Assembly: GCA_036971475.1 (NCBI GenBank)
Contig: JBAIZL010000002.1
Coordinates: 169,660,524-169,724,523 of the forward strand
Source: Prosapia bicincta
Taxonomy: Eukaryota; Arthropoda; Insecta; Hemiptera; Cercopidae
Reading direction: 5' to 3'
Length of the DNA stretch: 64,000 nt
Under the pieces are notes generated by a model, which was not told the origin of the DNA, searched no databases, and saw nothing but the letters and a program-made list of their open reading frames with translations. A program made the translations under genes and the position numbers. Below, piece by piece: positions 1 through 11,837 of this stretch. Positions within the stretch are counted from its first letter, which is position 1; each line of letters starts with the position of its first letter.

Positions 1-790
1 ACACTAAACAGGGCTAAGTTAAATGAATTATGAATTCTATTTCATCTTTCTTTTTTAAGTACGTTCGGCTTTTGATTTCAGTTTTGTCAAAATCACATAG
101 CGGTAAGTTTAGCTTAAGAGTTCATTATTTATTAATTGTGTAATCTATATTGTCCCCTAATTTTTGTGATTTCTTGTATAAGAAGACTAGCAAGTAAAGT
201 GTATATAAATTATTGTTTAGTTAGACTTTTAAGTGTGTCAGTAGCACCGAACTGAAACAAAAGTTTGATATATATGTAATTTTCTACAGTTTTTAATTGT
301 TAAATCTGAAATAATTTATTATTTATCTTTATTTATTATTCAACAAAATTTTACCAGTAATTTTTTTCTAATTTTTTATTGGTTTTACATATTTTTATTT
401 TGTCATTTAATTGTATACAGCTTATAGCCTAGTATTTATTTAAATTTCATTGGTAATAATTTGTTGTTTGTTAATTAACAAAATTCTACCAAACCTCTTT
501 CTTTTAATTTTTTGTTAGTTTCATATATTTTTTAATTATGTTATTTTTCTCTTTTATTTTTATTTTATTGTATAAAGTTTGTAAACTAATTTTATTTACA
601 CTTATCTGTAAGGACAATCTTCTATAAATCTCAAGTTCTTCAATAAAATAATACATTTTATATTAAATTTTATTTTTTTAAATATTTACCACTCAAAATT
701 TTTATTAAAACAAATTTTTCTTAAGTTCAAAATAGAAAATGTGTGTGTGGTTCCAAATCGGTAGGTATAAGAGTTAAATATAAATAAATA
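1..790. other. AT-rich sequence, no gene seen
   Basis: Very AT-rich DNA with many short A and T runs. Stop codons are dense in all frames. I recognise no exon, RNA gene or transposon terminus. It ends in the first (AT)n tract. Confidence 0.7.
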
Positions 791-791
791 A

Positions 792-869
<78 letters not shown>
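791..869. repeat. (AT)n microsatellite
   Basis: About 39 AT units with one G interruption near the left end. It directly abuts the large palindrome that begins at 870, the same arrangement of AT tract next to foldback repeat seen elsewhere in the window. Confidence 0.97.
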
Positions 870-872
<3 letters not shown>

Positions 873-931
873 GTTGATATATTACTATTGTAAATACTTT
901 TATCCACCACTAAGTGCAATAATTTTACCTT

Positions 932-973
932 GTGATGAGGCACCTTTCGGTCACTTGACCATTGTCGAATCAC
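932..973 (-). ncRNA. Hammerhead-like ribozyme relic, left arm
   Basis: This is the mirror image of the motif at 981-1022, carried on the opposite strand by the left palindrome arm. It has the same stem I (GTGAT/ATCAC), stem II (GGTCA/TGACC), GAAA and UC cleavage dinucleotide, and the same altered core TCGACAA in place of CUGANGA. Known hammerhead chemistry needs G8, which is A here, so activity is not expected. Confidence 0.5.
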
Positions 974-980
974 AGGATCA

Positions 981-1022
981 GTGATTCGACAATGGTCAAG
1001 TGACCGAAAGGTGCCTCATCAC
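981..1022 (+). ncRNA. Hammerhead-like ribozyme relic, right arm
   Basis: Seen: stem I GTGAT (981-985) pairs with ATCAC (1018-1022). The core position reads TCGACAA (986-992), followed by one unpaired T. Stem II is GGTCA (994-998) with TGACC (1001-1005). GAAA is at 1006-1009. A self-complementary stem III AGGTGCCT (1009-1016) is followed by C as the cleavage nucleotide. Everything except the CUGANGA core matches a hammerhead. Two core changes, including G8 to A, suggest a dead or altered copy. The same GACAA core recurs at 6437-6486. Confidence 0.5.
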
Positions 1023-1192
1023 AAGAAGGTAATATTATTGCACTTAGTGGTGGATAAAGTATTTACAATAGTAATATATCAACTTCATAAAGTCAGTGCA
1101 ACGGAAAAATAATGGACAACGTAAAATATCAATATATATATAATTTTAGGTTAGTTCTAGCATAGCCTAAAGCTTATTTAGAAATTTTTTAA

Positions 1193-1472
1193 CTAGATAG
1201 CAGACTGACAGATTTACCTAATGCAATTTCTTGGAAATAAATAAATAGTCACATATAAAAACATATCATACTTTTGAAATATTTCAATCATACAATGATC
1301 TTTATCAATCAAAAAAGAATAAGAAAAATTGTTTCTATTTTTTCTTTTTTGATTGATAAAGATCATTGTATGATCGAAATGTTTAAATAGTGTTATATGT
1401 ATATATTTATAATCCAAGAGATTGCAGTCTATGACCATTGCCACTAGGTAAGTCTGTCAGTCTCCTATCTAG
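1193..1472. repeat. Imperfect foldback element
   Basis: Outer arms pair CTAGATAG plus CAGACTGACAGATTTACCTA at 1193-1220 with 1445-1472. An inner, cleaner hairpin joins about 1278-1315 to 1342-1379 and includes CAATCATACAATGATC and its complement. Between them the arms still align with indels. The whole segment therefore reads as one decayed palindrome of about 280 bp. No coding capacity is recognised. Confidence 0.8.
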
Positions 1473-1710
1473 TCCAAAAGTTTCTGTATTAAACATTTTC
1501 ATTTGTGATAAATTAGTAGGAAAAACCCACTCCAGTGAAAGTTACACTTTGATAATGTTCGAACTAACTGCAAATAAAAATGTTTGAAAAAATATATTCC
1601 TTAATTATTCTTGTAAAAGACACTTAAAAATTGTTTAAAACATAGAAAACTGTCAATTTTTAATAATAACAAGGTTTTGATATTTCTTTACGATATCCAT
1701 ATACATGTAT

Positions 1711-1740
1711 TTGTGTGTGTGTGTGTGTGTGTGTATATAT

Positions 1741-1792
<52 letters not shown>
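1711..1792. repeat. Compound (GT)n(AT)n(AC)n(AT)n microsatellite
   Basis: A GT tract (about 1711-1734) is followed by short AT, an AC tract and a long AT tract. The GT and AC blocks are complementary, so the tract can fold on itself. Confidence 0.95.
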
Positions 1793-1795
<3 letters not shown>

Positions 1796-1826
1796 ACAAC
1801 AGTTTATTCGAATACAAGGATATTAT

Positions 1827-1887
1827 TTATTTATATTCAAAGCTTTTCGTTGGTAAACAGTACCAACATCATCAGGAATGAAAAATA
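1827..1887 (-). ncRNA. Hammerhead ribozyme motif, conserved core
   Basis: On the minus strand the core CTGATGA is the complement of 1869-1875. One extra T follows, then stem II GTTGGTA pairs with TACCAAC (7 bp, perfect). GAAA lies at 1845-1848. Stem III is the palindrome AAGCTT, then T as the cleavage nucleotide. Stem I pairs ATTC with GAAT, then has a 2x2 internal loop and three further pairs. This matches known hammerhead consensus except for the extra T. Similar short-stem-III hammerheads are known from Penelope-like elements. Activity is inferred, not shown. Confidence 0.75.
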
Positions 1888-1893
1888 CAATAA

Positions 1894-1896
<3 letters not shown>

Positions 1897-1930
<34 letters not shown>
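1897..1930. repeat. (AT)n microsatellite
   Basis: About 17 AT units directly between the hammerhead segment and the palindrome starting at 1934. Confidence 0.95.
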
Positions 1931-1933
<3 letters not shown>

Positions 1934-2016
1934 AACTAAGTCAAAATACAAATACAAGAATTATAATTGAATTTACAATTCAATTATAATTCTTATATTT
2001 GTATTTTGATTTAGTT
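1934..2016. repeat. 40-bp palindrome with 3-nt loop
   Basis: Arms 1934-1973 and 1977-2016 are complementary with about three mismatches (for example AACTAAGTC against GATTTAGTT). A single-arm version of the same sequence, followed by ATTCTTGTG and an AT tract, occurs in reverse order at 36,555-36,640 beside another hammerhead. The two loci are therefore copies of one element. Confidence 0.9.
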
Positions 2017-2044
2017 ATTTATTAATACACAAGAATACATATTG

Positions 2045-2046
<2 letters not shown>

Positions 2047-2110
<64 letters not shown>
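2047..2110. repeat. (AT)n microsatellite
   Basis: About 32 uninterrupted AT units, preceded by ATTGCG and followed by CGTGATATTTC. Confidence 0.97.
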
Positions 2111-2112
<2 letters not shown>

Positions 2113-2191
2113 TGATATTTCACATTGTCCATTATTTTTCCGTTGCACTGACTGTATGAAGTTACTATTATTAATTGTAAACAATTTTTTC

Positions 2192-2194
<3 letters not shown>

Positions 2195-2239
<45 letters not shown>
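2195..2239. repeat. (AT)n microsatellite
   Basis: About 22 uninterrupted AT units. Confidence 0.97.
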
Positions 2240-2241
<2 letters not shown>

Positions 2242-3486
2242 AAGTCATTGTAATTTCTGAATTTATTCTACAAAAATGGAAAGTATTTGGTAGTCATTGT
2301 TTTGCATTATATTATCAGTGGATTTTGGAAGGAGGAATTGGTGGCAAATAATTTAACTTATTGCCTTAAAAGGATCTATAAAGTATTGATAGGTCAGGGA
2401 AATAGAGAAGTACATAGTTTTCTATAGCTAAAGTAGCGACTATTTACTGGGGTCATTATGGATTATGTTACATTACTAAGAATGTAAATGCATTTAACAA
2501 AAGAAGAAACTGATTAGGAATTTTATCACATTCTCTATAATTGTAGATTTACTTGGTAAACTTGAATTCGTTAATTATTGATCAAACTACTTCAACTCCG
2601 TTATACCTTATAACCTGTGTAATTAGATTATGTGTGAACTTTTCAAATCTTTAAATATTATTTTGATCCTGTAGCCATTTGCTTAGAAGTTCCACAGCAT
2701 TTACAGTAGAAACTTTTGAAGTGAATAACATCTTTGGTGTGTCTCACTATTGCATGGTCTTATTAATATCCTTCAATATTGCATTTTGCATAAAGTAAAC
2801 CGAGTTGCACTCTCCTTGAAAATTGCCGTGTAAATGTTTATAAAAATACAATACTTTTATATTTTTTCAGTGTATCAAGTATTTACTGCTTTAGATAATA
2901 ATTTAATAACTTGTAACAATTCATCATTTTGCAAGAAATTCTAAATATTACAAGAATAATTACCATGAAGACTGTGATATTTTTTGGAAGTCATCAGGAA
3001 GGCATTTATCAAATAATGTTTTTTTCAACAGCACTAAAACTAATCAATAAGGGCAATACAAATTGTATATTGTTTACTATGCTCTCATTGTAAATGAATG
3101 ATACCAAAATTTTTTACCTAATGTTAAATGGTTTGGGATATACATCTTTATCACCTCCTGGTGATCCACAACCCATCAATATTGGAAATTTGCCCAAATA
3201 ATGTCGCTAACATATCTACAACGTCAGTGGTCGCGTCAACTGGGCATTATTATTTCAGTGACGATAAATAGATTCCATAAATAAGTGTCAGGATATATAA
3301 AGAAACAAATTAGTTTGTTTCCAGAAACAGACAACAATGACAAAAACTGGGTAAATAATTAAGTTATTCTGGAATCAGCAACAGGACTTCCTCAGACATG
3401 TGCAATCGATACATTTTTCTTAGCTTCAAAATGCAGCTTTCAGGGAACATAACCAAACCTTTGTCATTGTTTCAATGAGTGGTATA
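2240..3486. other. Unique-looking AT-rich DNA, no gene seen
   Basis: No readable frame of note, no RNA gene and no repeat boundary recognised. It ends at the TA that flanks the pogo-like element. Confidence 0.6.
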
Positions 3487-3916
3487 CAGTAAAATCTTGA
3501 TAATTTGAGTTAGATGGGGTCGAGACCCCTTTGGATTAAAGAAAACTTGGATTACATGGAAATAAGTTTCTGTGCATTAGAAAAAATAAGTGTTTTAATG
3601 AACTCTAATACAATACTATAATTAAGAATGCACAAAATCAATTTATAGAACTTAATATAAACATTTATTGAAAGTCTGACTCATTTCCTCTGCATACCTT
3701 ATTGTTATAAAAATATTTTAGAAGCCCGACTAATTTCCTTTGGATACCATACTGATGTTAACATTTCTTTAAAGCCCGACTTTTTTCCTGTGCATACCGT
3801 ATGGTTATAAACATATTTTGGAAGCCTGATTCATCATTTTCATTCAAATAGATAAAATAAACTTGAATTTAACAGAAGCTCAAAAAATCCTATTTTGGAA
3901 TTTCAAGCATCTACTG
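3487..3916. mobile_element. Pogo/Tigger-like miniature element
   Basis: It starts CAGTAAAATCTTGATAATTT and ends in the reverse complement of CAGTAGATGCTTGAAATTCC. It is flanked by TA on both sides (3485-3486 and 3917-3918). CAGT ends plus a TA target duplication fit the pogo/Tigger group of Tc1/mariner transposons. It has no transposase. Its core carries about 3.5 copies of a 50-bp tandem repeat that recurs in opposite orientation at 55,110-56,700. Confidence 0.65.
3643..3845 (-). repeat. 50-bp tandem repeat inside pogo-like element
   Basis: About 3.5 degenerate units. Read on the minus strand each has GGAAATGAGTCGGGCTT-like sequence followed by a TATCAATACGGTATGC-like segment. Units here differ by point changes and small indels. 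Confidence 0.75.
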
Positions 3917-3918
3917 TA

Positions 3919-6011
3919 CTTCCAACTTGTGCTGGTCTCACCTTATAGAATGATATAGTAGGCCTGATGTCACTGGGTTCTCCTTAACTAGAAGTTTGGT
4001 AATTATGATTCTACTGAATGCTTCAAATTCACTCCAAAAGGACATTCTAAGATGGTAAAAATTTGAGTGAAAGAACACTTGATTTGTCTGTCTTGCATTT
4101 TTGTAAATAACAGCAGCATTTTATTTAATTTTGTTTTCTAGCTTGAGGAAATCTGTAAAAAGTTGATTGTGTAACTTGATCAAGAAAATTGCTCTAGGGA
4201 CATACTAGTGCTTTATCAGTGTGACACAACATTGATATATTGGTACTAAAGCAAGAAATACAATCTTGGTGAAAACATCTAGAATGTCTTATGTTCAGAT
4301 AATGTATCAGTAAAAACTAAGCTGTGGTGATGCAGTAAATGACTGTTAAATATGACATGAGGGCCCATTTAATCTCGTCTAGAAGCAGAAAACGGCATTT
4401 TCATGAAGAAACTTTAAAACTATAATCTATTATTTCCTTGTTATAGACAGATATGCGAAACCTCATTTATAAGCAGAAGACTTCACTTTTCTATATAAAA
4501 AGTTAATAACATATTTATTTATTACAGACATGTACAAATTTTGAATACCTATTCCCTGAGCTTTAGTAATGCATCTTGTGGTATTCGTCATGTTTTTCTA
4601 AATCGTTAAGATAATTTTAATTTTTTTATAAAATATTAAAACAACAATAATTCAAAACAAATTATTTGACTTTTTTATGTAAAAGTTTTAACTATACCGA
4701 ACATGAAATCTTAAATTTATAAATATTAATTGGAATAATAAAAGGTGGCTTCATTTTGAAGTGTGCTGACGAATTATCCAATAAAAAAGCCTTTATGTAT
4801 TTATGAATTTCAAAATTTGTTCTAGCTTTCTGAAACAAGAATAAATATAAAACAAGATGAAAACAAACAGTTATATATTGATTCACAGAATTAATTCTTT
4901 TAAGCTATCACAGAGCAAGATGGGGAAGAGACTGTCTGTGCGTGATTCTGGATCTAATTTTTATGGTTACATTGGCTTTAATGCTGAAGTACTTCCTAGA
5001 GAAAGGATAATAGCTAGGATGTGTACAGTTTGGAAATAACATAGTTGGATATAATTATGAGGTTAAATAAAGAAGAAGCAAAACTTGGATTTTTTTGAAG
5101 TAAGTAAGGAAGGCAATAAACTATACTGAGGACAAAGAGGTTTAGGTTTTTAAAAAGAGTAAATTGTGTAAGAAAGTGAAGAGTTACTGGGATATGGAGA
5201 GACCAGAAAAGGTGGATAAAGCTGGTTGTAATATAGAGCCTTCAAAACCAGTATGTAGTGGATAAGGAAAACCCTTAAAATATAAATTAAAAGAAATTAT
5301 TTTGTTTCTTGACTTTGAGGCATGCTTACACAACTTACGCATGCCCTCTGATATACACACTTTTTCTCAAACACACACATATGTACATACACAACTCACA
5401 ATCATACACATACTTTTTATCCTTACTCACTTTATTAGAATATCATTAGGTAAATATGATACACAAGTTACCACTCTCAGATGTTGAATTCTAAACGGGA
5501 ACAACTTCATTGTGATTCTTACCACTGCTGATTTTCAAATTGTAAACAATCATTTTTTAAAGTTGCTTGATGTAATTTTTTACAATTCTTTACTTTCTAA
5601 ATTCTTATTATTTTTTTTTATTGAATAAATTAAAAGAACCAAATATTAGTTACTTAAATAATCTGTTTATGAGAACCAGCTCTGTTCTTCCAAATGATAA
5701 AAACATTGACAAAAATTTGTTTTAAAAGCTTAAAATAAATAATGTTGAATGATTCATTTATAATTTATTTTCAAGTATTAAATCTATGTTACTGATTACA
5801 CTTTTATAAATAATGTGTGTTTAATTTAAATAATATCCAACATAATGTAGAAAACAAAAAATACGAGATATACAAACACTATGCAACAGATAAAGAAAAC
5901 ATTAAATGATCACACACATTTTGAAGCCAACACCCTTTTCCATTACATAGTGCACAACCAAAATAACCCACCTCTTCCACAGTCATAAATCCATCCCGAC
6001 AACGGACAACG
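3919..6011. other. AT-rich DNA, no gene seen
   Basis: No exon or RNA gene recognised. Short frames at 4692-4886 (minus), 4857-5039 and 5302-5487 show no family motif, and a CA/TA-rich patch lies at 5360-5420. Confidence 0.6.
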
Positions 6012-6105
6012 TTTGTACCTTTGCTTCGTAAAAGGAACGATTGTGTCAAAACCTGTCAGCAAGTAAGCCCCTACACATTCACTTAGTTAAGTATCTTTTA
6101 ATTAT
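6012..6105 (+). repeat. Dispersed repeat, single-arm copy
   Basis: Shares CTTTGCTTCGTAAAAGGAAC, GTCAGCAAGTAA and CACTTAGTTAAGTAT in the same order with the foldback at 24,173-24,345. Only one arm is present here. Nature unknown. Confidence 0.6.
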
Positions 6106-6436
6106 AGTGTAATAATGTGTTTTCAACAATGTTAAGCAAGAGATTTTTGTGTGTTTATCATCTTTAAAAAAATGTTTTGTTCAACTTCAACAGCTTGTAT
6201 TCAAATCTGCAAGAGACATAGAACCTGTTTTATCTGAATACTCTAATCATATTGTTAAAGCTCCCAACGAAGCATATTTTGAGTGGATTGGTTATTTACA
6301 CATTGGATAATTTTAAGCAAACTGAACTAATGGATGGAGTAGATCCTAGAGTGCACTATTAAGATTCTTAATCAAATAGATTACTAAAACACTGGTAAAT
6401 ATTTACAAACTTTCCTATAGTAGCACCTACTTATAT

Positions 6437-6486
6437 TTGTTGAGGACAGCCGTTTCGGGAGATGTGTCCCATTGTCAACTCAGACC
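6437..6486 (-). ncRNA. Hammerhead-like ribozyme relic
   Basis: On the minus strand: stem I GAGT-type 5' side pairs with CTC(A) on the 3' side over 4 bp. The core reads TTGACAA, then T. Stem II is GGGA/TCCC, followed by GAAA (complement of 6453-6456). The self-complementary stem III is ACGGCTGT, with C as cleavage nucleotide. The core differs from CUGANGA at C3 and G8, so it is probably inactive. It shares the GACAA core with the unrelated palindrome at 870-1086. Confidence 0.5.
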
Positions 6487-9117
6487 ATAATTGATTAAGC
6501 TAATATTTAACGCATTTCACCAATAAAGAGTTGTATTTTAGAGATAACGCTGTTATTTGAAAGTATGCAATAAAAAAAAGAGAAATACTGAAATAAAATT
6601 CATAATATGAACGATAATTTTGATTTGTATATAGCTAAAGCTCTATAAAACCACTATTTTCTCTTCAAATAAATGTTTTTATAGGATTTGTTTTATAAAT
6701 TCTAACTTCCAGATAAGTTCTTTATAAAAAAACAAAATAGTGAGATGGATTTTAATAAAAAGATTTTATTTGAAGAACTAATTTTAAACAAAATCATGGA
6801 TGTGATGACAATCATATTATTAAAGAAAATATTCTTGTATCTTTATAATTGTTTTAAATTAATTATTATATAAAATGTATTTCAATATTAATATCCAAAA
6901 GAAAATAGATTACTTTGTATTGGTTTTGGAAATTTTATAAGACTTCAGTTAAGTGATATTTTGTGAGGAAGTTTTTTTATGTTTATTTCTTTTCAATTTA
7001 CGTTATCAAGAGGATTTAAGATTGAAATCTGCTATTAATTTTTTTTTCGCGGTATTACAATTATTTCTATATTTAATACATTTTCTTAGATTTTTTTCAG
7101 TTATTTTTGTGATCAGTGTTAACACTTGTTTTGCTAAAGTCTGTTGAGTAATAGAAATTTGTGTAAATTTAAAAAAAAATGTAATTAAACAAGCTTAGTC
7201 TAGAAGTGAATTTTTAGAACAATTAATAGTTTTTGGTAAACGAAGAAGTAATTGCTAACATTTTATTAATTAATGTTTGTATTTTATTATGAATTGAAAG
7301 AAAATACTATCTGTGATCATGTTAACTTTTATGTTACATTATTTATTACATTTTTTTTCACTTTTACTATACCAAAAGTCATAAAGCTTTTGAGGGAAAA
7401 GCTTTAAATGTCTGTTTTTGTTTACAGGCCATTCTTCATAGGTTTCAATATTTAAATAACTATTTGAGCAAACGGCTTGATCATAAAACTTTTCTTCGCC
7501 ATTACAGTGGCATCATTCTAAGTAGTATTTTAAAGTTGATATCAAATTAATTATAGAAAAGGTTTTTGTACCTGGAAGTAAAGACAATGCATTTAATGAA
7601 ATCCATGTCTATTGTTAAATATTATTCTTTACTCAACATAAAGAAATCTTTTTTTTATTTGAGAAATGCTCTCGATATTTCAGTTAATCATCGATAGTTG
7701 CAACTAAAGATTATCGCTCATTTGACAGATTGTTTTTAAAGACTTTTGAATACAGAAAATCATTTTATGGTGGCATGCATTAGGGTGTGATTAATTTATT
7801 TTGTTTAAGTTGCTGAAGGTTCCATTTTCCAAATGAAAATGTATATTGAAGATGCACCTCTTTTACTTTAAATAGTTTCATCAACAATTTAATTTCTGTT
7901 CATTTGCTAGGTTTTTTGTCCTTTTATAAAAATAAAATTAAAGAAATGTCATTGTTCTACTTAAAGAAACCAAATTCAAAATTACAAGAGAAAAGTAAAA
8001 AATAATAAAGAGAATCCTCAAAGAAAACTAATAATAACCTAAACGAAACAATTACAATACAAAATAAAATTTAATACAAGATATACATATCATAAAAAGA
8101 AATCAAACTATATAAAGGGAAAGTTAGTTAAATTTAATTTTTAAAGGACCAAACCATGCACCCTGTGGAATCTGTGAAGAATACTGACTGTCAATATTGT
8201 CTGTCTTTAGTTTTTTTACAACTTAATACCCTGTTGAAAATCCAGCAGAACTATGTGATTTTGAAGTTTGATATTTTTAGATACATTTTTAGAACTTCAA
8301 AATTGTGTTTCTTTTAATTAAAGAACTATACCAAACTTTTGTGCGGAATATATTTAAAGCATTCAGATTAAATGAATTTGTGTATCTCAAATTTAGGATT
8401 TATTTCAAAATACAAAGTTTGTTCGTACATTCTTCTGGTATTATAAAAATAATGGTAGCTGAAAAAAATTTGTATCCCTTAATACTGTATAATAAAAATT
8501 GTATTGTATAATAAACTTATTCATTTGAAAGTATTGCAAATACAATGTATATATACGTTTAAGGTTCCTCTTGTGATTATATTCATATATATCAATTTAA
8601 ACGACTATTAATTAAATAATCTTCTCTTTCAAAGACCATGTTACCAACCTCTGATATCTCTATAGCCTCAAATAATATTAATAATACGGACACAAATTAT
8701 TTAAAACAATGGCTGGAGAAATAATCTTCAAATATATTGCTATGAGAATTAATGTGTTACTGAAATGATGATTCCCTTTTATCATTACCATAGGTCTGTT
8801 GTTTGTCCAATTGTCAGTAACATAAAACATGAATGAAAATGTGATGAAGGATTGTTGGCACAACAAAAGTCAGGTTAGTCACAGATGCCCAACCATTATT
8901 GCAACCAGTTTTAGCTCAAGGATACAATTTTCTCTGTGAATGTAAAATATATTGTTTGCAAGACAATTGCGTCTGAACCTAGCTCTGCTGGCCAATGACT
9001 TCCAAGTAATAAATTGAATCAAAACCAAATCATATTTTGTTAACTAATTGGAATACAAGTTTGTATTTTTTTTAACTTGCAATTTTTGTGTTGTACATCT
9101 TGAGGTTTTTATAGAAA
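6487..9117. other. AT-rich DNA, no gene seen
   Basis: No recognisable exon, RNA gene or repeat boundary. Short frames at 6953-7147, 8305-8511 and 8678-8866 (minus) have no family motif and look like chance. Confidence 0.6.
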
Positions 9118-9223
9118 TTACACTTGTTTGTATTATCTTGCTAAAAAAAACACTACTTACTGATTTATTCAGTGCTGAATGCAGTAAGTAGTGGTTTTGC
9201 CAAGATAATACAAAGAAGTGTAA
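9118..9223. repeat. Foldback element, family FB1
   Basis: Arms 9118-9162 and 9182-9223 pair across a roughly 19-nt loop. Both contain CACTACTTACTG, a GCAAGATAATA-type block and AAGTGTAA or their complements. Related arms occur at 11,600-11,790, 24,400-24,537 and 35,595-36,270. No coding capacity. Confidence 0.85.
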
Positions 9224-11280
9224 TTAGTATTTTTTGTTGTGATTACGATTTTTTCCTTTTTTTGTAATTTTTTCCAGGCAAGGAACAAGTTATTCATTTT
9301 GCAATAACTATTAATCACAAAATTTTGTAAATAGTATGCGTTAACATTAAATTTAATGGCAATTAAAGAAGTCTACCATTTATTCAATTTTAGAATTTTT
9401 ATCTCTTAAATCTGCGAGTAAAGTATTTTATGAAATACATTTTATCAGTGGTAGTTGGATTTTACTTTCTCTTAAAATTTAAAAGATACTATGAAATAAG
9501 AAAATCAGTTCAAAACATTTTTAAGAAGTTAAACAAATATGACTAAGTTGATGTATGACATTTTTAAATATAACTTTTTGAATATGTTTAAATATTTATA
9601 AAGCAGTGAGTTTCATTTTACACAATTCATAGACAGAATAAATGAGTGTATTATCATTTAATGAGTGAGTAGTGAGTTTTTAATCCATATCACTTTTCAG
9701 TAACTTTATATATTTTTTTACTTTATGAAATTCTATAATTTATTAGTGTAATCAGATTAAAAAATAATCTATTAAGAATGTATGAACATTTTGGTTAAAA
9801 ATGTTATCACAAACAGGTTTGACATGCCAAAATTAATGAGTATTTTTTGTAACAAAAACTCAGTTTCTTAAATAGTACCAACACCTTTTTGTCAAAGAAA
9901 ATAATGTATTGTTAAAGCTTAAATTAGCTGTAATGTGGTTGTTTAGGCTGTAATGTAAAGTTTTTTAGTTTTTTAAAATAACTTTTCTAGACTTGTATGA
10001 GAATATGTTTATAATTGCTAGCTTCCACAAAACGTTGTTGCGCATTTGAGTTTTAACCAAGCTTAAATATATTATTTTCCTTAATGCTGTTAATAGTTTG
10101 AGTGTTACAATGTATTAATAAAAAATAATACATATTAAATAGTTGTGTCTGTAAATAAGAACAATGTATAAGTACTTGGTGTTTATTAGAATGAAGAAAC
10201 TTTGTTAAATCTAATCTTTTGTACGTGTTGACAAAACTTGTTGATCATTTTGCATCTTGTACATTTTATTTGGAATTGGTTCATTTGTGAATTACCGATT
10301 TAATAAGTATTTTCCCCTATAGAACAAGGTTTCATAAAATAACGAAATATAAAATATGAGTTATGTTGTATATAAAAGTTTAACATGTTCTGTCAATGCA
10401 ATTTTCATGCTTTTGTCTCCACTCGGTCATTTTACGTGTTAAATTGCTTGTGAATATGTGACTTGACTGGTTTTTGAGAATCTGTGACACAATTTTGCTT
10501 ACTTTTTATAATCTAATATTAGTTTTAGATTGTACAAAATTTACAATTTATGGGGTTATCAAATATTTTTATATTTATTTTTCCTATTATAAATTTAGTG
10601 TTATAATATACCCATGAGAAATGTGTATATTCGTTGGAAATTGTAGTACCTTTTTTTGTTTGCAGGCCTACGTTGAAATTTAGATTCAATTGTGCAATAA
10701 TTTAGAAAATTCAGTTTATAAAGTCTTAGCATATAGGGTAAAGTTGGTGCCCAAAGATAAAATACCTCATGAATGTTTGAAGTATTTCTTACTTTATAGA
10801 AATTGCTCAATTAAAAAACAAACAAACAAACAACAGAAGATGCTCCCCAATTTTATGTTTACTTCCTCGATTTACTACACTTGTGATTTTGTATTACTTA
10901 TTAATTTGGCTCGCTCCAAACAAATTAATTAACATGTATATTAATGCTATGTATGAAATACCCCTTATGAAATTACAAGTTCTTAAAGAATTTTAAGATA
11001 TAATTCAATTTCAGATATATTGGCGTATTCTTATGTGTGACTCACTTACTTCTGTTTGTAAGAAACAGTCACATTTTCAGTTTATTTGGAATATTTAAGG
11101 TAAAGTATGAGTTTTATTCTAATGGTAATCAAACGTTTATAATTATAAACTACAGACATGAAGATCGAAGTTGGTACAAGTATTGTCTTGCTCTAAATCT
11201 CCATTTGTGTGATCTGGTTGGTTTATAAAACTATTAAGGATTAAATAAATAATACACAGCAGACTCTAATAACAAATATT
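9224..11280. other. AT-rich DNA, no gene seen
   Basis: No family motif in any frame; frames of 63-80 codons at 10,601-11,228 appear to be chance. A (CAAA)n-like patch lies near 10,815. Confidence 0.6.
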
Positions 11281-11287
11281 TTAATTC

Positions 11288-11338
11288 TAGTCTTATGTAC
11301 ATTTCGGTTGCAAAGTAACCATCTTCAGAGACATGACA
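11288..11338 (-). ncRNA. Hammerhead ribozyme motif, conserved core
   Basis: On the minus strand: core CTGAAGA (complement of 11,322-11,328), extra T, stem II GGTTAC/GCAACC with one mismatch, GAAA (complement of 11,302-11,305). Stem III is the perfect 8-nt palindrome ATGTACAT, followed by A as cleavage nucleotide. Stem I pairs GTCT with AGAC, then a 2x2 internal loop and two more pairs. All invariant core positions are present. Confidence 0.72.
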
Positions 11339-11365
11339 ATACATGCTGAGTAGGGTTTGTTTTTA

Positions 11366-11416
11366 TCATGTCTCTGAGGATGGTTACTTTGTAACCGAAA
11401 CACATAAGACTAGAAT
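11366..11416 (+). ncRNA. Hammerhead ribozyme motif, conserved core
   Basis: Core CTGAGGA is at 11,374-11,380, followed by an extra T. Stem II GGTTAC/GTAACC is a perfect 6 bp with a TTT loop. GAAA is at 11,397-11,400. Stem III is shortened to ACACAT where the sister arm has ATGTACAT, so its self-complementarity is lost. Stem I GTCT/AGAC is retained. The core is intact but stem III is damaged. Confidence 0.6.
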
Positions 11417-11599
11417 AAATATATTTGTGGTTAGAGGATGTTGTGTGTACTATTTTTGAATAATAAGGCACAGTAAATGATTGCAAGTAATTAGTGATAT
11501 TAAGCATTTGTTTATTATATAGTTTTAATTCGTATGTCTAAAATCAGTAACTCTAAAAAAAAAATATTAAAAATATTTAGAAAATAAGAATAAATAACA

Positions 11600-11790
11600 T
11601 TATTTTGTTATTGGTGTCACTTGGTACAAAAGTCACTAGTTACTGATATTTTTCAGCAGTCGTGTTTTGCACTAATACATCACAGAATTGAACAATGCAC
11701 TGATCTAGTCCAAAATGTGTCTTTGAAAAATATCAGAAAGTATTGAATTTTTGCCAAATGATATCAATAAGAACATATTAGAAAAATACT
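11600..11790. repeat. Foldback element, family FB1, diverged
   Basis: Left arm has TCACTTGGTACAAAAGTCAC and TACTGATATTTTTCAGCAG. The right arm has complementary TGAAAAATATCAG and TTTTTGCCAAATGATATCA. The interior contains TTTTGCACTAATAC and GAATTGAACAATGC, the segment that is tandemly amplified in the copy at 35,595-36,270. Confidence 0.75.
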
Positions 11791-11837
11791 TCAATATTAC
11801 TATATGTCCAATTGTTATCTTAGACATAACACAGTGA

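Larger units (their letters stand above)
870..1086. repeat. Near-perfect 104-bp palindrome (foldback)
   Basis: Left arm 870-973 and right arm 981-1086 are reverse complements with only small indels around TTTTACC versus GGTAATATT. The loop is 7 nt (974-980). Such near identity of arms implies either recent formation or gene conversion between arms. Each arm contains a hammerhead-like fold next to the loop (annotated separately). No transposase or target duplication is recognised. Confidence 0.95.
11281..11418. repeat. Foldback element carrying two hammerheads
   Basis: Arms of about 52-57 bp (11,281-11,337 and 11,367-11,418) flank a loop of about 29 nt. They differ by a few substitutions and a 2-nt gap at the stem III palindrome. 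Each arm encodes a hammerhead motif, arranged back to back on opposite strands. Confidence 0.9.
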
